A program made the position numbers and the translations under genes. Under the pieces are notes generated by a model. That model saw nothing but the letters and a program-made list of their open reading frames with translations. It searched no databases and was not told the origin of the DNA. DNA of 64,000 nt from an uncultured Schlesneria sp. (GTDB lineage Bacteria; Planctomycetota; Planctomycetia; Planctomycetales; Planctomycetaceae), in contig CAIQIR010000083.1 in the NCBI GenBank assembly GCA_903871875.1, forward strand, positions 1-64,000. Direction: 5' to 3'. Below are positions 55,574-64,000 of this stretch, piece after piece (positions within the stretch are counted from its first letter, which is position 1; each line of letters starts with the position of its first letter).

Positions 55574-57352
55574 CTAGTTTTCGATCGTCACCCGAGTATC
55601 CCAGACGCCGGAGACACGAATCCAGAGGCGTTGATCGGCCGCGTCATACCACCAGCCGCTGGGAAGTTTGTCCCATTCGGCCCGGCTATTCTGTTGATCC
55701 AACAAGCATTTATCGACGCGAACTTGCCGGGGTGATTGAGCCGTCCAGATCCGGAAAATCGTGTCCCGGACCGGACCTTCTTCCAGTTGAATGTCCAATC
55801 CCGTTGCCGAGGGAATGACGGTCGCAAAGCTGCGATCCCGAAACGCCATCGAGGGAAACTTCTGCGTATCCCAGAGAACTGCGGTGCTGCTGTGCGCGGC
55901 CGGATAGATATCCAATGTCCGCCAGCCCTTCGAAGCGTCGCTGCCGTGCTGGACGGCGTCGTTGGACACATCCAGCGGAATGATGGAGCCCCGGCGGACG
56001 AATACGGGGCTGCGGTCTTCGAGAACATCGACCATGGCCGTCGTGCCACCCTGGTAGTGGACGCCATTATTCCAATAGTCCAGCCAGTCGCCGTCGGGAA
56101 AAGTGATCTCGCGACGAGGCTGGTCATCGGTCATCACTCCGACCAACAGGGCGTCGCCGAGCAGAAATTCGTGCTTGCCGGGCCCCAGATGCATCAACTT
56201 ACCTTCACGCAGGCTGGCCTGCATCTGTTGTGAATAAAAGAACGGGACCAGTTCCTGATGCAGCCACATATAACGCCGGAAGATCTGAAAGAATTCGGCA
56301 TCAAACTTCCACGGCCGATGCTCGTCGTGTCCGCCAATCAGAAAGAACGGCGTGAGCGCGTTCCACTGTGACCACCGCAAATAAAGCAGTCGGGGCATGC
56401 CCTGCGCAGGCTTCGAGGGACTCTGATATCCGCCGCTGTCGGAACTGACCGAGGGATATTCGAGGGCCAAGGCTCGAAAGGCACTGCGAACCGCTTCGTC
56501 CAGCCCTTTATCCTTCCAGGAATGTCGCTGGTCGCCCACCCAGGTCAACGGGGCTGCATCCAAGGGAGCATGTGCCTGATCCGAGTGCGTGTTGTAGATA
56601 TCGACCGATCGCACCATCGTGGCAAAATCCGCCTGACAGGCGCGACTGTAATGCAACGTATCGCGGTAATAGAGATCCAGGTAATCCCGCATGGTCAGCG
56701 TCCCGCGCTGGGATTTGCGTTGGGTCAGTGCCAGAGTCTCGGCCGATCCGTCCATCTTCCAGCCATCGACGCCCAGCGACAGCGTGCGATCCATGATCCG
56801 ATGCCACCATTCCACCGCGGCGGGGTTGGTATAGTCGATCATCGCGCCGCTTCCCTTCCACCATTTGATCGGGGCTCCGTCGTTGACGAAATAGCCCTTG
56901 GATTTCCCAATGGTGTACAGGTCTTCTTCATCGCCCGGCGCATCGGCCAGGCTCTCTGGAGTATTGATGAAATTGGTCATCCACAGCACCAGCCGGACGT
57001 CGCGAGCGTGCAGTGAATCGATCATCTGGCGAGGATTGGGATACCGTTTTTCGTCGAAGCGAAAGTTGTTGTAACGGGTTGACCACGGGCTATCGATCAG
57101 GATGGCACCCAGTGGCAAATCGTGATCACGACAACCGTCGACCAGATCCCAAATCGCTGCGGCCGTGTTAACGTCGTCTTCCCACAGCCACGGCCGCATC
57201 GACCAGGGCGGAGCGACGGCCGGACTGCTGGTATCGAAACTGTTCTCGAACAGACCAGGCCCCGTGGAGGCCTCTTGCGACCAGGCGACTGGAGCAGTGT
57301 GCGAGGCCAGCCAGCCGATTGCGACGACGGCGATTACTTGAAACGATTTCAT
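55574..57352 (-). CDS. Secreted GH31 family glycosidase
   Basis: A glycoside hydrolase of about 592 residues. The start at ATG 57352 gives a signal peptide (VIAVVAIGWLASH) and AGGA lies upstream; the frame stays open for 98 more codons without a signal. The catalytic barrel begins near PWSMRPWLWEDDVNT. GWKMDGSAE carries the likely nucleophile Asp, and VSSDSGGY the acid/base region. WTMRFINTPE-like segments and a C-terminal beta domain complete the family layout. The N-terminal beta domain seen in typical GH31 enzymes appears short or missing here. GH31 includes alpha-glucosidases, alpha-xylosidases and related lyases; specificity cannot be assigned. Confidence 0.86.
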   Translation of the reverse strand: MKSFQVIAVVAIGWLASHTAPVAWSQEASTGPGLFENSFDTSSPAVAPPWSMRPWLWEDDVNTAAAIWDLVDGCRDHDLPLGAILIDSPWSTRYNNFRFDEKRYPNPRQMIDSLHARDVRLVLWMTNFINTPESLADAPGDEEDLYTIGKSKGYFVNDGAPIKWWKGSGAMIDYTNPAAVEWWHRIMDRTLSLGVDGWKMDGSAETLALTQRKSQRGTLTMRDYLDLYYRDTLHYSRACQADFATMVRSVDIYNTHSDQAHAPLDAAPLTWVGDQRHSWKDKGLDEAVRSAFRALALEYPSVSSDSGGYQSPSKPAQGMPRLLYLRWSQWNALTPFFLIGGHDEHRPWKFDAEFFQIFRRYMWLHQELVPFFYSQQMQASLREGKLMHLGPGKHEFLLGDALLVGVMTDDQPRREITFPDGDWLDYWNNGVHYQGGTTAMVDVLEDRSPVFVRRGSIIPLDVSNDAVQHGSDASKGWRTLDIYPAAHSSTAVLWDTQKFPSMAFRDRSFATVIPSATGLDIQLEEGPVRDTIFRIWTAQSPRQVRVDKCLLDQQNSRAEWDKLPSGWWYDAADQRLWIRVSGVWDTRVTIEN

Positions 57353-57635
57353 GCACGTCACATCCTGAAGAATCAACATTCCGCTCGACTGGGCAACTCG
57401 TCCACGGTGGATCAGCGGCCGGCAAAATTCCGATCTTAAATTCACCGCGGCACGAGAGTTCGTGCCGCGCGGGATCACATCGCCCGTATTCAGGTCATCG
57501 CCACTGGACGGTTCTCCTTCAGCGACCGGGTCACGGACGATCCACGCGTCCCAGTACCCCCGTATTTCGGTAATGGTTTCCCGAACCGGTGTGTCGGGAC
57601 GAAATCCGTTTCGCCATGGCGATTTCGCTGCGGAT

Positions 57636-58889
57636 TCACTTCCCACCTGGTGACGCCGTTTTGTGTACGGTCAAATCTTCGCCGGGATCAAGCAATTGGA
57701 TGACATGTTGGACCCTGTAGGGGCGATGGACGAGGCCACCGGAGCGCGCCGAGTTCCACTGCATCATGCAGACATGATTCGACGTGGCCAGGATCACCGG
57801 ATCCCCCTTCGCTTCGTTGAGGAACGCCGATTTGCGTGCCAGAATCTCGCGTGAGTTCTCGGGCTTCTGAATGTTGTATACGCCGCCCGATCCACAGCAG
57901 TCCCGCGCCTGTGGAGCCAGTTCCCATTGGTAGCCGGTGGCATCCAGCACACTCGCCGGAATGCCCGCCATTTTCTGACCGTGGATCAGGTGGCAGGGCA
58001 GATCGACGTAGACGCGGGCCGCACCGTCGCGTCGAGGACGCCGCACGGGACCGATCTCGCCGAGAAAACTCAGCACGTCACGGACGGGCAACCGGCCCGC
58101 CAGCGCCTTGCCGAGTGCCAGGCCGCAGCCTGAAGAATTGCTGACGACGGCTTGTACCTCCGACAGATCAAAAGCCTGACGATTCCGTGCCTGCAACGCC
58201 TGGACACCGTCCAGGCCGGTATGTTCCTGAAAGGCGCCGCAGCAACCCTGCTCGGGCGGAATCACAACTTGGACGTTGTTCTCGATCAGCACACGAATCG
58301 TGGCGAAGTTGATTTCACGAAACAGGGCTTCCATCAGGCAACCGGTCAGGAAGGCGACGCGGGGGCCTGTCGGACGATGGCGTTCCATCAATTGTTTCGC
58401 GTAATCGGCCGTCGACTGCACGACCGCCGGACGTCCCGCAAACAGAAAACGGTGCGTCAATAAACCGGTCCGACGTAATAATCGCGCCGGCCATAGCGCC
58501 AGGTTGAACAGAGCGGGGCGCGCCGCCAGCAGGGCCGCCAGCCGCAGGACAAGCGGAGGCCGCGACCGTTTCGCCGCGACATGTTCGTGCTTGACCTGTT
58601 CGAAGATGGTTCCGTAGGGCACGTTGGCGGGACAAGCCGATTCACAGGCGAGGCAACCAACGCACTCGGACGTATAGAAGTCGGTCCAGGGATCTTGAGC
58701 CAACCGGCCTTCCGCCTCTTCACGCCACAGACGCAGGCGACCGCGGGGCGAATTATTTTCGTCGCCGGTCAACTTGTAGGTCGGGCAAACTTCCAGGCAG
58801 AAGCCGCAGTGCACGCAACTGGCCAGCAGATCCTGGTCGTGCGACGCGCATTCGCCGGCTGTTGTGAGGCTTTCTTTTGACGTCGTCAC
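57636..58889 (-). CDS. glcF: Glycolate oxidase iron-sulfur subunit (GlcF-like)
   Basis: A 417-residue iron-sulfur protein. Two ferredoxin-type clusters, CVHCGFCLEVCP and CVGCLACESACP, lie at about 25-36 and 75-86. Two CCG-type cysteine domains follow (CCGAF; CCGSGG). This is the GlcF/LldE-type layout that passes electrons from the flavin subunits of glycolate or lactate oxidation to the membrane. The start codon is GTG, overlapping the stop of the flavin gene as GTGA, so the two are translationally coupled. There is no separate glcE gene, because that part is fused to GlcD upstream. Confidence 0.9.
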   Translation of the reverse strand: MTTSKESLTTAGECASHDQDLLASCVHCGFCLEVCPTYKLTGDENNSPRGRLRLWREEAEGRLAQDPWTDFYTSECVGCLACESACPANVPYGTIFEQVKHEHVAAKRSRPPLVLRLAALLAARPALFNLALWPARLLRRTGLLTHRFLFAGRPAVVQSTADYAKQLMERHRPTGPRVAFLTGCLMEALFREINFATIRVLIENNVQVVIPPEQGCCGAFQEHTGLDGVQALQARNRQAFDLSEVQAVVSNSSGCGLALGKALAGRLPVRDVLSFLGEIGPVRRPRRDGAARVYVDLPCHLIHGQKMAGIPASVLDATGYQWELAPQARDCCGSGGVYNIQKPENSREILARKSAFLNEAKGDPVILATSNHVCMMQWNSARSGGLVHRPYRVQHVIQLLDPGEDLTVHKTASPGGK

Positions 58890-61294
58890 TTAATCTTCGA
58901 TTCCTGCTCGAGAATGGTGATCCAACTCGCTTCCAATGCGGAGGGTGTCGTGTCCGGCAGATGACGTGAATGCCAGTCACCGCCGACGGCCTCGAGTTCG
59001 TCCGCTGTTTCTCTGACCAGAGAATGAATTCGCCCCACCTTGTCGGTGCTGTCTTCCAGATAGCCATGCAACACTCCGTTGTAACAGAGAGCCACGCAGC
59101 GGATCCCGCCCTGTTGGGTCAGATCATGGGCCAGACGCACAAGCTGTTCGGGCACCGTTTTGAACACAAAATCCGGACAGCCATCGGTGGGGGCCGGAAC
59201 GTCGCGTTCACCGTTCATTCCCAGTCCGCACGACGCGGCAAATCCCGACAAAAAGTGCTCGATCAACGGCAATTCGGCCGCCGGACAATTCACGACAATC
59301 CGCAGTCGGCAGTCGGGCGTCGCGGACTGGGACGTCGCCCCCGGGATGAGATCGATCGCGTCGAACCAGTGCATCCAGCAAGTCTTCAGCAGCTGTGGCA
59401 CGGCCGCCGCCTGCGCGGCAAACGAACCCGTCATCCAGAAGACACTGGTCACTCCGCAATCCGGACGCAGCCGTAAGACGTAGTCGACCGGTTGACCGAA
59501 ACGGCAGCCGGTCGACAGCAGAAAGCGAAACAGGTCGTAGCCGGTCGTTGTTTTCACCACGCGTTCGCCGACGCGGATCAGGCGGCCGTCCGGCAGTTGC
59601 CAATTCATGCCGACGATATTGTCACAGAACGGACCGAACCGCGACGAAGCAGGAGCAAATCCGGTCGCATTGACCTGTTCACGCAGCGTTGCCGTCTGGT
59701 CGATCACCAGCGGAAAGCGAAGCTGATGGGGCGCGGCCTGAGCTCGAATATCCGCCGCCGTGGCCTCGGCCGATAAGCAGAGCACGCCGTCGATCGGATC
59801 CAAAAACGGCACAAAGTTGCGAGAACCGACCTTGGCTTTGAGGCTGGCCGCGTCACCGTTTGTCACGGCGATTGGGGAATCATTCGTACTGCCGTTCGGG
59901 ATAAATCGACGCTCGGCGAACACTTTCAGCGGATTCAGTTGATGTCGGGGATTGAACATCTTCGGAATCGCCAGTTGCAGCCGGGTGGTCTCGGGGCCGA
60001 AGACCAGCGGCATATAGTCGGTCTTGTCATTGCCGATGCCATGTTCACCCGACAGCGTTCCACCGACGTCGACCACCCGTTGCATTAACCGCTTGCCGAT
60101 ATGCTCGATCTTTTCCAGTTCACCCGGCCGGCGTGAATCAAACAGGAAATTGGGGTGCAGGTTGCCGTCGCCCGCGTGAAATACGTTAACGGCTCGCAAG
60201 CCCGCGGCGTCCGCTTCGTCATAGACCAGTTGCAGCAATTCGGCCAGCGCTCGCTTGGGGATCACGGCGTCTTGCACGACAAAGTCGGCGCTCAATTGTC
60301 CCATCAGTCCGCCGGCCGCCTTGCGGGCCTTCCAGAGTTTTTTTCGCTGCTCTTCATCGTCGCTAAAGACGACATCCTGCGATCCGGCGGTGCGCAGAAT
60401 CGTGGCCACCGCCTCGACCCGCGCGTCGACCAATTCGGGCGGTCCATCGATTTCGGTCAGCAGCATGAACGAGTCTTTTGGCAGACCGACGGCCATCGGA
60501 CTGTTCTCGACCATCGCCACACAGCGCGGATCCATCAATTCGATGGCCACCGGGAACGACGAATGCGCGACCAGCGCATGAATCGCTTTTTCGGCCGTGA
60601 TCAGGTCCGGGTAAGTGGCTCGGAACGTCCAGACCTTGTCCGGACGGGGCAGGATCCGCAGCCAGAACCGGGTGAAGGCCCCCAAGGTTCCTTCCGAGCC
60701 GACCATGAACCGTTTCCAGTCTTCACGCCACGTTCCGCGGCCGCCCGCTGGACCGCCGAAGCGGTGGACGCTGCCGTCCAGCAGAATCGCCTCGACGCCC
60801 AGCACATAGTTGCTGGTCACGCCATAACGGAAACAGTGGGCTCCGCCCGCGTTCATCGCAACATTCCCCCCCAGCGTGCAGACCGGTCCGCTGGACGGAT
60901 CTGGCGGATAAAAGACGCCGTGCGGTTTGAGGGCTTCGTCCAATTGATTGAGCGTCACACCGCATTCGACTTCGCACCAGAACCCTTCGGTACAGATCTT
61001 TCGCACGCTGCGCAAGGCCGACGTATGCACGATCACGCCGCCCTGTGCGGCGACCGGTCCGCCTGACAGAGATGTTCCCGCACCGCGAATACAGATCGGC
61101 ACGCCGAGTTGCTTAGCGCTCTGGAGGACGCGGATCATTTCGTCGGCGTCGGACGGGATGACCACGGCATCGGGCCGGAATGTCTTGTAACCAAGACCGT
61201 CCGCATCGTAACCCGCCAATTGCGCAGGCGACGTCAGGACTCGCCCGCGGACCACGGATTGTTTCAATAGAGATTCGAGCGGAGTGGAGTTCAT
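58886..61294 (-). CDS. Fused GlcD-GlcE FAD-linked oxidase
   Basis: An 802-residue flavoprotein from ATG 61294; the frame is open 15 codons further. Residues 1-470 match GlcD. They include the FAD-binding PCMH region (IRGAGTSLSGGPVA, PPDPSS, TLGGNVAMNAGGAHC, MVGSEGTLGAFT) and the FAD-oxidase C domain with NVFHAGDGNLHP and SGEHGIGNDK. Residues about 490-802 match GlcE, a second, shorter FAD-type domain (EQVNATGFAPASSRFG, NIVGMNWQLPDGRLI, KTTTGYDLFR). In most bacteria these are separate proteins. Together with GlcF it should oxidise glycolate or a similar 2-hydroxy acid. Substrate is inference from family. Confidence 0.9.
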   Translation of the reverse strand: MNSTPLESLLKQSVVRGRVLTSPAQLAGYDADGLGYKTFRPDAVVIPSDADEMIRVLQSAKQLGVPICIRGAGTSLSGGPVAAQGGVIVHTSALRSVRKICTEGFWCEVECGVTLNQLDEALKPHGVFYPPDPSSGPVCTLGGNVAMNAGGAHCFRYGVTSNYVLGVEAILLDGSVHRFGGPAGGRGTWREDWKRFMVGSEGTLGAFTRFWLRILPRPDKVWTFRATYPDLITAEKAIHALVAHSSFPVAIELMDPRCVAMVENSPMAVGLPKDSFMLLTEIDGPPELVDARVEAVATILRTAGSQDVVFSDDEEQRKKLWKARKAAGGLMGQLSADFVVQDAVIPKRALAELLQLVYDEADAAGLRAVNVFHAGDGNLHPNFLFDSRRPGELEKIEHIGKRLMQRVVDVGGTLSGEHGIGNDKTDYMPLVFGPETTRLQLAIPKMFNPRHQLNPLKVFAERRFIPNGSTNDSPIAVTNGDAASLKAKVGSRNFVPFLDPIDGVLCLSAEATAADIRAQAAPHQLRFPLVIDQTATLREQVNATGFAPASSRFGPFCDNIVGMNWQLPDGRLIRVGERVVKTTTGYDLFRFLLSTGCRFGQPVDYVLRLRPDCGVTSVFWMTGSFAAQAAAVPQLLKTCWMHWFDAIDLIPGATSQSATPDCRLRIVVNCPAAELPLIEHFLSGFAASCGLGMNGERDVPAPTDGCPDFVFKTVPEQLVRLAHDLTQQGGIRCVALCYNGVLHGYLEDSTDKVGRIHSLVRETADELEAVGGDWHSRHLPDTTPSALEASWITILEQESKIK

Positions 61295-62272
61295 AAAATC
61301 GGTCTTACAGCAGGTCGTCTCAATCATCGCGTCGATCACGCACCAATTCGGCGTGTACCACTGCTTCGGAGCAGCAGTGACATCCCATGGGAAACTCTTT
61401 TATAACGCCTTCGCTTCGGCTTCGCTCGCTCGAGCCGTTACTCCAGATCGCCGTCAAAAAAATGGGGCGTTCGTGCGAGCCCAGGGCGGACTTCGTTTCG
61501 CCGACTCAACTCCGCTAGCCCAGACGCCCCCGTCGAGCCGTTCAATGCGATGTTGTCATGCAAAAACCGATGATCAAGTTTGATCAACATTGATCATCTC
61601 CCCTGTTTTGTAGGGTTTGAGCGATTTTTGCCCGATGATCAAGTTTGACTGACATTGATCAACATCCCTGTTTTGTAGCGTTTGATCAATCCGCCTCACG
61701 ATGACTCCCTTCAAAAAAGCTCTTCGACTGAGAAATATTTTCCGGCCTTGGCGCGCACTGACACACACAGAACGCCGTCGGAGTTGATCCGCCGCGATCC
61801 ACGTCACATTCATCGATTGTCACAGTCGCCCCGCTGATGCGTCAGGAGCCACCGCTGGTCGCGAAGAGTCCTGCCGGCTCACTTGCCGTACTGGGCGCAG
61901 GCCACCGATGTTGAAAATCGCTTCTAAAACAAGTTTATCGCGGCGACAGACTATGTCAACGTCAAAATGACGCTGTGGTTTGTTTTTTGTGATAAAACAT
62001 GAATGGTCGTCGCGAGCTACCGGCCAACGCTGCTGGGCGAAAGACTAACGGATCACAATTTCGCCATTGCGAATTCATGGCCCGGAATGCTGCTGGCTGG
62101 CGATCGCCGGTGCCCTGACATCGGTTCGCCCAACACGACCTGCCGTGTGAATCTCAATCACGCCCGGAGACTGGCACGATCATTGCGGCCGAGTCAGGGG
62201 CGGAAACGAAATGATCCGCTCCGCTGACGAAATGACGTTTCCGTTGGTCGTTTTTGTAAAAGGAACCTTGCC
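61295..62272. other. Long intergenic region between the glc genes and the cytochrome peroxidase gene
   Basis: About 980 bases with no convincing gene; a 74-codon frame at 62003-62227 shows no motif or signal. The best structured element is the TGATCA array at 61567-61696. Both flanking genes point away from it, so it should hold divergent promoters. No -24/-12 element was seen. Confidence 0.5.
61567..61696. repeat. 65-bp imperfect tandem duplication carrying a phased TGATCA array
   Basis: Two units of 65 bp (about 61567-61631 and 61632-61696). In unit 1 TGATCA occurs at 61571, 61581 and 61591, exactly 10 bp apart. In unit 2 it occurs at 61636, 61656 and 61683, with a degenerate TGACTG at the expected 61646. 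Both units also share CCCTGTTTTGTAG at 61601 and 61666. Six palindromes in about 120 bp on one helix face suggest cooperative binding of a regulator. The array lies about 280 bp upstream of the glc operon start and about 590 bp before the peroxidase gene. Confidence 0.75.
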
Positions 62273-63367
62273 ATGAGCGATTCAATGACCCGTACCGCAT
62301 TGCCGGCCTGGACTGTTTTCTTCGCCGCGAGTGCGACCGCGACCTTAGTGGGAATTTTCACGACGGTCACTTTCTCGCAAGATCCGCAAGAGGCATTGCT
62401 GAAAGAGGCACGGGGGACTTTCCAACCCATCCCGAAGGACGGGGCGACGGCGGAATCTCCCGTCACGCCCGATCGTGTCGAATTGGGCCGCAAGCTGTTC
62501 TTTGATCCACGGATCTCGATCGACGGCACCGGCAGCTGTGTCCATTGTCACCAGCCCAGCTTGTATGGCACTGACGGCTTGCCCAAAGCGAGTGGTGTCC
62601 AGGGCAAGATGACGCCACGCAATTCGCCAACGGTGCTGAATGCGAGCTTGCACTTTCGGATCCACTGGGACGGCGTCTTAGAGGACGTCGAAGAACAGGC
62701 GCGGAAATCGTTGCTCGGCCCCGGGTTCGGCAACCCGGATTTCGCCGCGGCGATGATCCGGATCAAGGGGATCCCGGGCTATCCGGAACTGTTTCACAAA
62801 ACGTTTCCCGACGAGGCCGATCCGGTGACCGAAGGGAACTGGGCCAAGGCGATTGGTGCCTATGAGCGGACATTGGTCACCTCGTCACGGCTTGACGATT
62901 ATCTTGGTGGAAAGACCGGGGCGCTGACGGCGGAGGAAAAACGCGGGCTGCGAACGTTTCTGGATGTCGGCTGTGCGAATTGTCATCGCGGCGCGCTGCT
63001 TGGGGGAACCAATTATGAGAAGTTTGGAGTCACAGGTGACTATTGGAAGGAGACCCACAGCGCCGAAGTGGACGAGGGGCGTTTCAAGGTAACCAAAAAC
63101 AGTGACGACCGGTATGTTTTCAAAGTCCCCAGCCTGCGTAACGTCGACAAGACACCTCCCTATTTTCACGACGGATCCGTCAAGACCCTGCCCGAGGCGG
63201 TACGAATCATGGCCAAGCTGCAACTCGACAAAGATCTTTCGGACCAAGAAACGAAAGGGATCCTCACCTTTCTGGCGAGCCTGACCGGCAGTCTGCCAGA
63301 AAACTTCGCCAACGTCCCAATCCTTCCCCCTGCAGCCTTCGATTCGCAGCCTGCGGCCGTCAAATGA
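62273..63367 (+). CDS. Di-heme cytochrome c peroxidase (MauG/CcpA-like)
   Basis: A 364-residue periplasmic protein. AAGGA precedes ATG 62273, and residues about 10-35 form a signal anchor ending near TFSQD. Two c-type heme sites are visible: CVHCH at 89-93 and CANCH at 234-238. RNSPTVLNA and FKVPSLRNVDKTPPYFHDG are signature blocks of the bacterial di-heme peroxidase family, and the second supplies the distal ligand region. Such enzymes reduce hydrogen peroxide with electrons from small cytochromes. Glycolate oxidation by the neighbouring operon can generate peroxide in some organisms, but a functional link is inference. A short hairpin (ATCCCA/TGGGAT, 63380-63396) follows the gene. Confidence 0.93.
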   Translation: MSDSMTRTALPAWTVFFAASATATLVGIFTTVTFSQDPQEALLKEARGTFQPIPKDGATAESPVTPDRVELGRKLFFDPRISIDGTGSCVHCHQPSLYGTDGLPKASGVQGKMTPRNSPTVLNASLHFRIHWDGVLEDVEEQARKSLLGPGFGNPDFAAAMIRIKGIPGYPELFHKTFPDEADPVTEGNWAKAIGAYERTLVTSSRLDDYLGGKTGALTAEEKRGLRTFLDVGCANCHRGALLGGTNYEKFGVTGDYWKETHSAEVDEGRFKVTKNSDDRYVFKVPSLRNVDKTPPYFHDGSVKTLPEAVRIMAKLQLDKDLSDQETKGILTFLASLTGSLPENFANVPILPPAAFDSQPAAVK

Positions 63368-63548
63368 GGTGGTCACGACATCCCAATAAATGGGATAGTC
63401 GGGCAGCGATCAGGGTGGCGAAGTGTCGAACGCGGGGACTCGATTGCAGGGTAGACTTCCCGTCTAACGGGCTATGGGCTCAAATAGCCCTGGCCATCGG
63501 TCGGGCGCCTTCTTGTTCTGATGCCGTAATCCAGAAAAGTGTGAATCA

Positions 63549-64000
63549 ATGTCGACTCCCATCCTTCGGCTGGCGGCGGAATCCGACCTGCCGACAATCA
63601 ACGAGATCTCCAATTACTATGTGCTGAGGTCGACATGCACCGATCAATTGAAGCCCGAGTCGACGGCGGACCGACTGGCGTGGTTCCGTGAGCACCCTCC
63701 TGAGAAATACCCTGTGACCGTCGTTGAGATCGATGACGACATTGTCGGTTGGGGTTCACTTTCCAAGTGGCGTCCCAGGGCGGCGATGGCTCCGACCGGC
63801 GAAGCGACTGTCTATATTCGTCACGACAGCCATCGTCGTGGACTGGGGAAAATGATTCTGTGCGACCTGATCGAACGGGCCTCCCCAATTGGCTTCCATT
63901 CGCTGATCGGCAGCGTGAGTGCCGATCAGCCGGCGAGCATCGCCTTACAAGAGAGCGTTGGTTTTCAGCCCGTGGCTCACTTAACCGAAGTCGGACACAA
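63549..64000 (+). CDS. GNAT N-acetyltransferase, partial (runs off the window)
   Basis: The frame opens at ATG 63549 and stays open to the end of the window, so the C-terminus is missing; 150 residues are visible. The early block LRLAAESDLPTINEISNYYV, then VTVVEIDDDIVGWGSLSKW and the acetyl-CoA loop RHDSHRRGLGKMIL (R-x-x-G-x-G/A type) match GNAT enzymes of the phosphinothricin/methionine sulfoximine acetyltransferase group. ALQESVGFQPVA is the family's C-terminal signature. It probably acetylates a small amine or amino-acid analogue. No ribosome site stands out upstream. Confidence 0.85.
   Translation, partial: MSTPILRLAAESDLPTINEISNYYVLRSTCTDQLKPESTADRLAWFREHPPEKYPVTVVEIDDDIVGWGSLSKWRPRAAMAPTGEATVYIRHDSHRRGLGKMILCDLIERASPIGFHSLIGSVSADQPASIALQESVGFQPVAHLTEVGH

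Noticed and set aside
57353-57646. 98-codon upstream extension of the GH31 gene
   Set aside because: It lacks a signal peptide and motifs, while an internal ATG opens a normal signal peptide.
60155-61066. 303-codon plus-strand frame
   Set aside because: It is fully antisense to the conserved GlcD domain and has the His/Arg/Gln-rich composition of a shadow frame.
61571-61661. FNR/CRP-type sites (TTGAT-N4-ATCAA) within the TGATCA array
   Set aside because: Half-site spacing does not match the FNR or CRP consensus; the 10-bp TGATCA phasing explains the sequence better.

Overview
The window reads as a chromosomal segment of a planctomycete (phylum Planctomycetota). This is inferred from family content rather than from a marker gene. 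It carries a DUF1559 protein with a prepilin-type N-terminus, a very long PVC-type heme-binding 'membrane-bound dehydrogenase', a secreted sulfatase, a GYF-like domain membrane protein and many small secreted proteins of unknown function. Coding density is high, genes lie on both strands, and no transposase, integrase, phage gene or CRISPR array was found. One tRNA gene (Arg, anticodon TCG) is present.

Layout. 1-6.4 kb: a secreted cysteine-amidohydrolase-like protein, tRNA-Arg, an O-antigen ligase-like membrane protein, a Tat-type exported protein of unknown function, a Wza-like outer-membrane polysaccharide export lipoprotein and a cysteine-rich lipoprotein. 6.6-18.9 kb: a tightly coupled minus-strand operon of four genes. 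In transcription order these are a thioester reductase with an SCP2-like tail, a 2656-residue type I polyketide/PUFA-like synthase, a Rieske oxygenase and a condensation/WS-DGAT-like acyltransferase. 19.5-35.7 kb: a long plus-strand exopolysaccharide (EPS) assembly cluster behind a near-consensus sigma-54 promoter. It encodes a Wzc-like tyrosine kinase/copolymerase, an initiating sugar-phosphate transferase, a uronate epimerase, a flippase, a serine acetyltransferase-like protein, three GT4 glycosyltransferases, a polymerase-like protein and two tandem paralogous OafA-type acyltransferases. 35.7-41.5 kb: an exported beta-helix protein on the minus strand, then nucleotide-sugar genes (epimerase, UDP-sugar pyrophosphorylase, UDP-glucose dehydrogenase). 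41.6-50.4 kb: an isopropylmalate/isocitrate-type dehydrogenase, then a probable catabolic operon of heme protein, unknown lipoprotein and sulfatase. 50.6-57.4 kb: small secreted proteins, one of them broken by an in-frame amber codon, a GYF-like protein, the DUF1559 protein, a DksA/TraR-type zinc-finger protein and a GH31 glycosidase. 57.6-61.3 kb: glycolate oxidase-type genes, with GlcD and GlcE fused in one chain and GlcF beside them. 61.3-64 kb: a nearly 1-kb non-coding stretch with a phased TGATCA array, a di-heme cytochrome c peroxidase and the start of a GNAT acetyltransferase.

How the parts fit. The EPS cluster contains the main elements of a Wzx/Wzy-type pathway (initiation, flipping, polymerisation, copolymerase, export porin, O-acetylation). 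With the UDP-glucose dehydrogenase and uronate epimerase, it points to an acidic, O-acetylated polysaccharide. The polyketide operon lies between the wza-like gene and the wzc-like gene. Its logic is iterative chain building, reductive release, oxidation and acyl transfer, which suggests a long-chain alcohol, aldehyde or ester lipid that may be part of the envelope. This operon is the best candidate for an undescribed system. Its synthase combines an apparently dead second ketosynthase with a segment resembling the N-terminal chain of C45 acyltransferases.
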